NCBI GenBank assembly: GCA_015478945.1
Contig: JABUQX010057244.1
Coordinates: forward strand, 1-30,284
Source of the DNA: Trachelipus rathkii
Lineage: Eukaryota; Arthropoda; Malacostraca; Isopoda; Trachelipodidae
Direction: 5' to 3'
Length of the DNA stretch: 30,284 bases
Part shown: piece after piece, positions 20,537 to 30,284 of the stretch
Layout: the number at the start of each line of letters is the position of its first letter
Position numbering within the stretch: the first letter of the stretch is position 1
Notes under the pieces: generated by a model
What the model was told of the DNA's origin: nothing
Database searches by the model: none
Seen by the model: the letters and a program-made list of their open reading frames with translations, nothing else
Position numbers and translations under genes: made by a program

Positions 20537-23500
20537 ATACCCTCTTCCACTGTCGAATTTATCCAATGCGAAAATATCTAGATCCTAAATTTAATAATTT
20601 TGCACAATTTATCTACATAACATTCGATCGTCCAGGGAGCTTGATATCCGAAATAAAAAAAGATGTAAGAAAAAATACAAATCCTGTATCTACAATAAAA
20701 TATTTATGATATATTTTAATTCAGATAGTAATAAGCTCTAACTGCAATAAGTTATAGCAGTATTATGTGCTTATTTAGCATTCTAGAAAAATAGTTGGAG
20801 ATATTAAGTTCAACTAGGACTTTCTATTATTTCATATTTCAATCACAGACAACATTTTAAAATTTATGAAGCTACTGACATCTAATTCTGGAAACATTAA
20901 TTTATAATGTTTCCACCTATAATACTGCACATTATTTACTAAGTACATTTAATCTAATCACACCACCTGTAACTATCCCATAGTAATTTCAGATCTTGTA
21001 CATCATCTTTTAATGCAAAAAGTTTAATACGACTTTAAATATCTGGTTTGCGGAGCGATTGGCAATTACTTCCACACAGGCGCTAGGCATTCTATATGCA
21101 CTCATGATAACTTGTTTTAGACCTAGAGATGAAAGTATCAAAACTTGAATTAATCCTTCACAATGTACTAGATCTCACTATGATGATTGCTGAAGCTTCA
21201 AATATTTAACAAATCACTGTTCTCTTACTTAAATCATTTACGTAATCACAATAGAATATAATCACAGCAGAAGTACGACACGAGATCTACATAGAAGGAA
21301 AAATCATAAATGATTACGTTTGGACATATGGTACGATATTAAGTACCGTTTTATCTAATATAAAAATACAAGTTGTTAAAATTTGAACATCTCAATTTAT
21401 TTAAGATTTTGTCATCATAGGTTATATAGTGTATATTTTTTAATGTGTATATCATTATATATTTTTCTGTAACACAACAAATATAATAGAATCAATAATG
21501 AGAGCTTACAAATTCATATTAACAAGCGATTGCGCTATATAACTATATAAAATGTCGACCCCATTCTCACACTCGATGCAATATTAGCGTTTTTTCGCTT
21601 GAGATAATTGTGATATACAGTCATACATTATTCAATGACTTTACACACATCTATAATGACTCGTTGAAGTCAGTCTGTTCCAAGCAAAAACCCAGCAGTA
21701 GTCCCTATCATTACTAAACGATATTTGAATGCTCCCTGTTTGACCACGTAGTGTCAGATTCCATTTCTTCAAACCCCAACTTCTCCGGCTCTCGCACCCC
21801 ATTGTAGCCATTCCCTCTCCAATTTCTTATCACATCTTGTGAGGTAGCACTGCTTTGCTAACTGCTCACAATTCTGACATTATGTTGCGTGAAAAGTAGT
21901 CAATGAGAAAAAGAAAGTGCCAGCTTATAACATCTAATCGAACACTCCCTCCTCCTTGAACACAGTTCTTCTCTTCAACACTAAGTAGCATATCCTCTAC
22001 AATCGCATTTGTCTCCAAATTTGTGTCTCTTTTTAGAATCCAGGTGTAGTCGGCTCTTCTTCAAGAATGAAAGACTTGCAGAAGCTTCTTTTTCTCTATA
22101 ATAGATGGAATATAGTCTAAATTTCGTGGCTTTTGATAATCACCGACTCTCTTCCACTAAATCACACCACAGACTATACAATCTACCCAACCTCTTTAAC
22201 TTTGCACCGAATAATAACACAGGAGAATCATCGCAGCTCTCCTTAGTACATCTTGAGCGAAAAGCACTTTCGCTGCTAATATCTCTCGCGTAGAGAGACT
22301 TCAAGACAAACTGCCTTCGACTCTACAGACTCCAATATTCGCCATGTGCAAAGTTTACGCAGAGACATGCTGTAAAATGTGAAACTTTCTCGGCTACCAA
22401 CGATGTTTCTATCATTCTCATCAGCAATGAAGTGAGATACTTAATACCAAATTCAAATCCGCAGACTTCTCCTCGTTCAAAAGTCCCACCTCGTCCTTAG
22501 TTATCGAGATTCAGATGCTGTCACGCTTCGTAACGAATGTCATCTACACTCTCTGAGCCAAAGAAGATACATAGGTGTCTATAATGGGGTCTATTTAGCA
22601 ATTTGAAATGACCGTTCTTAGCAGCTATGAAGCATTTGAATCACTTACAATGTCCACATGAGTATTGTCGACGTCACACAGAGAGCCTCCACTTAGATAT
22701 TAAGTTACTTGACAAATCATACTCAGATTCTCGTAACGTTCTTCAAATAAACAGAATGAGTCAACTACTTTGAATCCTGTATTCACCCAGCATAACCTCA
22801 TTAGCCATCTACAGACAACTGGAGAGGACCACTCGATCTAGACTTTGTTTGGTACGATCAGAGAAAAACCTACATCAACGTTTGCCTTCCCATATAAGTC
22901 TCTTTACCATAGAGCAGACTAACAAGCCCACCGATTATCATGATGTCAAGAAATTATGTTTATGTCCCTATTGTAAAAAATTTAGAAGAAATCTCTTTCT
23001 CTTATTCTATAAAATTATACCACCGAAACTAGTATAGACCCGCTGCTATAAATTTTTTGACACCTTACAACTCTCGCAACTAGAACCTAGAGCGAAAATA
23101 TCTCGGAATGGTATTGCCCAGCTGAGCAGGAGTTGTTAATATATCTTAGTCTCTTTCTTGTATTTCTGGTTTATGACTTGTATACTCAAATTATTCACTC
23201 ACAATATCGAATTGTTTTAGAGTCTGGTGTCGTAGTATTTCCGTACGTTTCATCTATTCAATGAGAACACTGAGAGCGACTTGCTTCACGCATGAAACAA
23301 CTCGTATCTGCCCATTACTTATTAAGTTAAATCTGCAATTAGGACGAATGATAAGCAAAAATTCACAATCTAACAAACTTGTGAGGTTAGACACAATAGA
23401 TCCAACGCACCTCATCATAACAGCTGAAACGACTATCTATGCGGAGACAGAGAACTTGAATGTATGAAATTACTTTTTTAGAGCTTCTTAACTAAGTTAA

Positions 23501-25436
23501 AATTTATCCGACCACCGCTTATCAATCATTGTTCAACAAATATGATTAAATATAGAGTACTTCTACACACAACTATCTTTGTACCATACTAAGAAATTTG
23601 TTCCGAATCTATTACAAAAATCATATTCCAATTATGAGTTCTTCACATAAGTAACATTGGCTACAATCTACCAATCAATTATAAACTTAATTATTCCACG
23701 ATAAGTAAAATTAATATATTTTACAAAATGTGTAGTAAATAAAGTATATAAAATAATTACGCACTACTCTTAAATGCTCTTAAGAATTATAACAATAATA
23801 TATATTAGCTCAAACGCACTAAACGCAGTCAGTATTCTTTATTACGAATTACTACCCTAAAAATATTCTTTGGAGGCATTAATCACGAGTTGAACTCATC
23901 GATATAAATAGCAAATTAAGTTTTTTCTATCGACCTTGCGCATTAATATGGACCGTAGAGTAACACAATCACTACTAGACACCAAGGTCAGAGCAATCGA
24001 CATTATTCCATGGGATACATTAGACATGTAGACACATCAAGCCATTGAGTCTAAAGAAAACCAGCACGAGAAAATAAACAAAAATAGTGAATTTACTACA
24101 CTGAGATGCGACTTGATATTAATCATTTACTGTAATTGCAAGAAATACACGTGTGATGTGTTATTTTCCGAACATATCATTCAGTCACATCAGAGATATT
24201 CCAACATGGAAAAATCACGACGAGAGTTTCATATAAGACACCAACCTGTTAATGGCAAATATATTTTTCTCATCTTGCAGAACCTGTTATTACTTATAAG
24301 ACAGACACGTCAGAGGTCCACTTTTCTACTTACTGTAAAATACGAGTTAGGTACTGATTACAATAGCGCTTGATGCGATGAAGAAATTGATTAGATTTCA
24401 GATGCATTACAATGTTCTAGCACTTTCACTAGACAAGAGTATAATTATTACAAAAACGCGTTACCTAAATATAGTTTTTTTCTATGCACAGGTTGGAAGA
24501 CTATCCTTGCTGAATTTGATTAAATCAAATGGTTTTCCTCCCTTTAGTAAATGAAACATTATGCGCGCCTTAAGGCGAACACCTATTCAAACACACTCAC
24601 AGATCGACAGCAAAGACGTTTACTTTTTTACTCAGTACTTTTTTTAACATTTATGATCCTCCTGGAACTATCAGCATTTTGTTTCAAAGCTGAAAGTCAA
24701 CCTGATCCAATGTATTAAATGACTCTACACTCTAACAGTTTTACTAAAGGACATCTAATATCATTCTAAATACAGAAGACAACAATTTCTCATATTACCC
24801 CAACAAACTGATAAACTGTGGTTCAGTTTGAACGTCATATGGACCATGTGGTAAACAGTTACTTTTTCATGTCTGCGAGATCACTATCATATACAAATAT
24901 CAAAACACAACCTTACCGAATTGAACTGCAGAAATAATCCAAATCACTTCATCAAAACATGTAGCAAGAGAGAGGTTTGAATCCCTAAAACGACAAAAGA
25001 TATAAAACATAATTTAATAGTCATATAGCGCCCTAATTCATACCACACACCCATACGAGAACTTCATCTTATGAACTCACTCAATCGAAGAGAGAGTCGA
25101 CTTTGCAAAATAATCCTTTACGCTAAACAGAATAAGAAGGAGAGTGGACAGAAGTCATAAGGTAGGTAAAGAACATAAAGATATTACGAATGTACAAACA
25201 GCGATAAAAAGAAGCTGATATCTTAAGGCATCACCCCATTCACGAGAGTACCACTTTATTATTGGTCAATTAATCAATATAAACCACGACCGATACATAA
25301 TCCAAATCTACTAATTATATAGTTGAAAAATTCTTTTTTAATTTGCAAGTTCAAAGGAAAGAAATCATATTAAGATATTTATAGAGAATATATACAACTT
25401 GTGCCGAGTGGAGAACTTTCTTCTATAGTTTTGAAC

Positions 25437-25692
25437 TTCCTGAACATATATTGTGCGCGACCCGACTTTATTTAGCAATTTCCTGACTTTCACAATCTTA
25501 AAAGTATTTACCCCTGACGTTCCCTGACCAAATAAGTTAAAAAAATATTTTATAAATTTTTTCAACAACACTGAGAACTTTAAACCCGAAAGTGATGTAC
25601 TACCTTACATGTTCACACGTGAGAGAGAACTATATACATTATTGGAGCAGTTGAATTTCATGACCCTAACCCCATGTCAATATCCCCTGACC
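25437..25692. repeat. CCTGAC-rich patch
   Basis: CCTGA/CCTGAC motifs recur at about 25439, 25482, 25512, 25523 and 25685, often preceded by TT or CC and followed by TTT or CAA. This looks like a diverged short interspersed unit and not coding sequence. Confidence 0.5.
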
Positions 25693-28600
25693 GCGTATTC
25701 GTATCATCCTAACTGGTTACTGACGTAATACAGAGAGAGGAAGTCTAGATTAATAATCAGTCTATTGCCGCGCTATTGCACTCAGTTCACTACATTAAGA
25801 GATGAGATCATATTTAACTCTTAAAAACATAGTCTCATTTTGTTTCTCATCATGGATGAAATTTCATTCAGAAAAAATTTTTTTAGATCAGCCATCTATC
25901 TTCTATATACTTACCGCTCTTTCCCCATCAATTTTATCTTGGCAGACACCAAAAAGCCGACACCTCCTTGTGTATATTGTTTTGCCCAAAAGTAAACTTT
26001 CACAGCAACCGCCTTCGAAATATTTTGAAGAAATGAAACATTCCCAAATGAGTTCGACATCTTTTTTCTGCAATGTGAACATTCCAAACATTCTTATTGG
26101 CTGTCATTTGGTACACTCATTGATCAATATCACAGTCTACTTCCTTACAACATATTTCTACCTGTAGTGAAGAACAGACTTTCAGCTGAGATTGACAATG
26201 AGATTATATTATAGTCCTGATTGCTGACAACGGTTGTAAGCACCACAGTTCTATGGGGTCACAACCAGAGGAAGAGCTCATAGCCTCCTATTTGCTATCT
26301 TGTTGCGAGACAATATTTTATCATCAATAAGCTAATACTAGCTTTTGAGTATTGTTGAGTATATAGATTGATTGGTTGAGTATGAGTATGATGTGGATTG
26401 AGTCGGAAAAAATAAATCACAATATATCTACTCTCACTATCAACTAAAGGGGAATCCTTCTCAAACATCTTTATATTATTGAGTAAATGGATTCGAGTGA
26501 GAGAACAGATATTAACCTAATATTAGCTAGCAATTTCTATTCTTGAAAGACACTATCTATCCGTAATGAGACATGAGATTTCCCTAAGACAGTTGTCCTT
26601 TACCTTTATATAAATAATTGAATTCTTACGAGCTGTTCATATATGATAAGCTAACTTGAACCTGCCAAAAGCTAAATCTAAAAAAACTCCAGATACTTAG
26701 ATATAATATTGTTCCCTTTTGGCTCCCTGAACATACTAGTAACAATGCTAAAGCGTAGACCATTCCTAGAAAAGTGCATTCGCTCTGGCATGCCCAAAAA
26801 CCGAGAAAGCTTAAAATTGTATCGAGAGTAGGAATAAAGATAATTATTAACAACAAATAAAAAAATGGAGATATGAGAAAGAACTATGATCACTAACCAC
26901 CAGCAATATTTAATGATCATAATATATTCCTTTATCTATGCTCGCAACGAATGTATTGTTCAACTCTCACTCAGACTGCTAAGGTGGAGAAGTACTAAAA
27001 TTAGTATTATTCTTCAATGTCGGCAAACACTCACATAAACCTCAATTTAATAACATTAGATCGTTCCTCAATGCATCATACTAAATATTAACTTCAATAT
27101 GGGAATATTACTAAAAATATGAATAGATTTTGTTACAAAAATCGTCACTATAGTAGAAGAATAAAAAAACAAGTCTAAATAATAATAAGAATAATCAAAA
27201 TTTTATATATTAACTATATGTATGAATCACCAGTACTCAAATACTACCGTAATGTAGCTACTTACCTTATTACCAATTATCAGCTGAAGGCCGCATACTA
27301 ATAATATATCACTAGATAATTTGAGATGTTAAATCTGAGTACTAAATGAGACTATATACCCGGCTCCACTGTCTATCTTATCAGTGACCAATAGAACCAG
27401 AACTGTGGACCCGAAAAGAGACTGAAATTATCAAGGTCGTGGAGAGTATTCAAAATTTACTTGTACCATGCGTAATAAATCCTACTGCTACTTCATTAAA
27501 TTGGTATTTAGAAAGGTTCTTAATTGTACACAAAGGGAATCATAAACTAGAATTTTCACAATTAACGATGAGGTCCAGTTCATTGAATATGGAATAAACG
27601 CCGAATCTTATCCGCACTCTGTAACTGAGCGAGAATACCCATACCAAGAATAGTACAACTAATTTCGGTGCGTATCTAAAGACTGTTCCTGGAGTGAGAG
27701 GTCGTCTTTCACTTCTTCTCAACCGATGCAGAATACCCAGAGCGCGCAGAAATATTGGGGACATATGTAACCCTCGCAAGCGCCTAAAGAGCAAAAGCCT
27801 ACGTAGTGCCTACATTAGTGGTGATCATCTAGAGATTGGGACTGTTGTTATTGTCATTGGGATTTACGTGGTTCTATTTTCTTATAATATGCCCTCATAA
27901 AAGATCCCTAGGGAACTATGGAAAGTAAAATTCTGCTATTCTCATTTGCTTCGGATGGTCCTATCTAACATTTAATACCGATATGTAAGGTCGCAGCAAA
28001 GGACAAACTATTCCTACAGGTATTTTCTTTAAGGAGGCGACGAAGGAGAATTTAATAGGTTTAAGACTGTCTTCCCTATAGGTTCTGCATTATAGTGGTT
28101 ACCTGACATAATACTCTCATAAGGTCACTCTATTTTGTATTCATCACTCGAATGCTGATGACATACAATACACACAATTAACTAACACAATATTTCACCA
28201 CTGGTCACCAAAATTAAAATTTCCCATAAAACATGAAAATATAGTGGAAACATTGTGTGTGTCTGAGCACATTTGCTCTGACCTTTGTAGCCAATAGACT
28301 ATAGTAATTCGAGGTGCTGATTCCATATATATTCCTCGGATTGGCTGTATCACATCCCGTTTGATCTTTTCATGAGCTTTTTGATTGTATAATTAATTGG
28401 GGGCTTTCGCGCATGTGTATTCCCCGGCGTGAAATCATGATCCCATAGTCAACTCTACCTAGGCACATATATTTCTTGCGGCGGCGCGTAGGCACATAAT
28501 TCAGCTTTAAAAAATTCCCAGTATGGGTGTTAAACGTTAGCGCACGTTTATCACTGTACGTAGGCGTATAGAGTTACCTTGCGCATATTCACGTATTGCA

Positions 28601-28868
28601 AGTTTGACTGCGGTCAATATCGGAGCACTATGGTAAATTGTACGTCTCAATGTAGATTTGCCTACTTGACCTGGAATATGTCTATCATCCATCTCAAATA
28701 CAGTCGGATGGGTTCGTCATTATTCACCCAGGGTGAACTAACGATCTTTGTATGAGAGTTTGTTTGCCGAAGTTCGGCCTGACTGTTCGCTTCGAAGTTG
28801 CAGAAATACTACTTGGACCTTATCGGTCATAAAAGTAACATTTTTAATGCGTGCAGCAGAAGTCATGA
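25693..28868. other. No supported gene
   Basis: Frames occur at 25802-26167 plus and, antisense to it, 25903-26091 minus; also at 26626-26920 minus and 27540-27900 on both strands. None has a recognisable domain. From about 28400 the sequence becomes less AT-rich. Confidence 0.5.
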
Positions 28869-29201
28869 TTCGGTAATTGTGTTTGCAGTGAGTTATTTGC
28901 ATCCTACTACTCGTATTGGATCCCAGGCATTACGATGCAGGTGGAGTGTCGGATCTTGTTATTGACACTTCCAAGACATTTAAAAGGTGCGTTGGTTACA
29001 CACGGCAACAGGTATGCTTCGGTTCCAAGAGGGTACTCGGTACGGATGAGAGAGGAATATGCAATAAATCAAACAGTTTGGAGAGTTGCTACAATATCTG
29101 GTACATGGATTGTAAATATGCGTCGATCTCAAAATGGAAACAATTTGCTCAGTCAGCAAGCAGCGTTTCACCAAATAAGTACTGCTTCCTGTGCTATTTG
29201 A
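28869..29201 (+). CDS. Unassigned 111-codon open frame in a less AT-rich island
   Basis: The frame is open from 28869, with the first ATG at 28935, and closes with TGA at 29199-29201. An acceptor-like GTTTGCAG ends at 28888. The central part is basic and hydrophilic (VPRGYSVRMREEYAINQ, then WIVNMRRSQNGNN). A second plus-strand frame overlaps almost all of it, so the coding frame is uncertain. I do not recognise a family; it may be an exon, a transposon remnant or chance. Confidence 0.2.
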   Translation, partial: FGNCVCSELFASYYSYWIPGITMQVECRILLLTLPRHLKGALVTHGNRYASVPRGYSVRMREEYAINQTVWRVATISGTWIVNMRRSQNGNNLLSQQAAFHQISTASCAI

Positions 29202-29317
29202 GACAGCGTGGGGCTAAAGATATCACATGAATCAAAAGAGAATGGCCACCGGATGAAACTTGACGTCAGGTGATCAGGAATATCGTATGTGAACCACTTG
29301 TGTACAGAGAGAAAACA

Positions 29318-29596
29318 TCATCTACTCTCACTATCAAACATAATTGTTTGATATAGCAATTCGTGAAATAGGCCCTGGACAATGATGCTGAATGCTTCCG
29401 CTATATATGCCCCACGTTTCCTGGTCTGAGTGACGAGAAGAAAAAGCTGGGATATTGAATGGCCCCTACAAATACGGACACCCTTCCGTGATGCTGCCTT
29501 TGCTACTACAATGACTGTGTTAGAGGCAAGAGCTCGGATTTCTTTTTTAGATGTAGCAACAGAATTTTTCTGGGGAACAGGAAAGCCGAGAACCAC
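29318..29596 (-). CDS. Unassigned 92-codon open frame, minus strand
   Basis: This frame lies in the same island as the plus-strand frame at 28869-29201 and points towards it. The peptide mixes Ala/Val-rich helical stretches (EIRALASNTVIVVAKAASRK) with a hydrophobic C-terminal half. The start context and splice sites are unclear, and no family is recognised. Confidence 0.15.
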   Translation of the reverse strand: MVLGFPVPQKNSVATSKKEIRALASNTVIVVAKAASRKGVRICRGHSISQLFLLVTQTRKRGAYIAEAFSIIVQGLFHELLYQTIMFDSESR

Positions 29597-30042
29597 TTAA
29601 CTAACATTACAGGAAATGCTAGACAGTTTTCATTCCCTGGATGTAGAAGATTCTGAAGTTGCACTACTTACTTCTCACCTATAGAAATTTTCCCGGTATA
29701 ACCTACGGCGATGTTAGTATGATGAGCAGGGTGAAAGCGCTTCCATCAGATCTAAAGTTCATCGGAAGGACGTTCCACCAGGACAAGTGGGATATCATAT
29801 GATGGCCGACCATATGGTTTGCAGCTTGATAGTGGTATATTCTCAGACGCTCTGCACGTGATCGTAATACAAGAGAAGTTAGTACCATCGTAGGTTGTTT
29901 ACATTAACTAAACCATTCCTTGTTATTTGCATTCTGTGAGTGTCCCCATATTACTCTTTATTCCTAGTTGTATTATATGTTTAATCTATATAATCTATCA
30001 AAGACATGTATCCTATCATTGCGATTTGTTTTCTCTCTCTTC

Positions 30043-30284
30043 ATATTATATATATTATATATATAAATTATTATATATATATATATCATATAGTATATAT
30101 ATATAATATATAATATATATTAAATATTATTTATATATATATATAATATATAATATATACTATATAATTATATATATTATATATATATATTATATATATA
30201 CTAATATATATAATATATAATATATTATATATTATAATATATATTTTATAATATTATATATATGTTCTTATATATATATATATC
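30043..30284. repeat. TA/AT block at window end, open to the right
   Basis: Nearly pure A/T with (TA)n runs; it continues to the last base and is probably cut by the window edge. Confidence 0.93.

Larger units (their letters stand above)
17419..25436. other. No gene seen in about 8 kb
   Basis: Apart from the small hairpins and tandem repeat listed separately, there is no frame above about 90 codons and no recognisable motif. C exceeds G on the plus strand over much of it, for example around 21700-22300. Confidence 0.5.

Noticed and set aside
25802..26167. 121-codon plus frame and the antisense frame at 25903-26091
   Set aside because: They compete on opposite strands, neither has a recognisable domain, and no splice or promoter support was found.
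1..30284. CRISPR array, bacterial operons, rRNA or prophage
   Set aside because: No spacer-repeat periodicity, no ribosome-binding-site/ORF arrangement and no recognised rRNA or phage motifs; the sequence is eukaryotic in character.

Overview
The window looks like eukaryotic nuclear DNA from an arthropod, most likely an insect. It is very AT-rich, has kilobase-scale TA/AT satellite-like blocks, and has no operons, no bacterial-style gene density and no long uninterrupted coding regions. The lineage call rests on two things. One is an array of the pentamer AACCT (read as TTAGG on the minus strand), the ancestral arthropod telomere repeat. The other is one clear exon of the animal membrane E3 ubiquitin ligase TRC8/RNF139, which reads like the insect proteins. 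Almost everything else is non-coding intron or intergenic sequence plus decayed mobile elements.

Layout. 1-6260: AT-rich DNA with at least four TA/AT blocks, a G-over-C biased stretch (about 3600-5000), and two weak exon candidates (3106-3279 on plus; about 2404-2521 on minus). 6880-7684: a broken hAT-family transposon on the minus strand, with its terminal inverted repeat at 7673-7684 and GCGGAT hexamer repeats just inside it. 7803-8191: a compact element bounded by a perfect 15-bp terminal inverted repeat and a short direct duplication (CTAGT, possibly GCTAGTC). Its core is 47 pentamers of telomere type: 21 perfect AACTT followed by 26 units based on AACCT. 8439-8498: 20 ATT triplets. 8552-8773: the TRC8 exon on plus.

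8774-30284 is mostly featureless. Exceptions are a 49-bp exact direct repeat with an 8-bp minisatellite (10733-10781 and 11010-11058), a run of minus-strand reading frames (12614-13655), several hairpins, a CCTGAC-rich patch (25437-25692), a less AT-rich island with unassigned reading frames (about 28400-29900), and a final AT block (30043-30284).

Interpretation. The TRC8 exon is the only anchor to a known gene. The hAT remnant and the telomere-repeat element both lie less than 1.7 kb upstream of it, so they probably sit in the intron before this exon. No other TRC8 exon was found, so either introns are large or the remaining exons lie outside. The best candidate for something undescribed is the TIR- and duplication-bounded element carrying a telomeric-repeat core. 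No defence system, CRISPR array, rRNA or tRNA gene was recognised.
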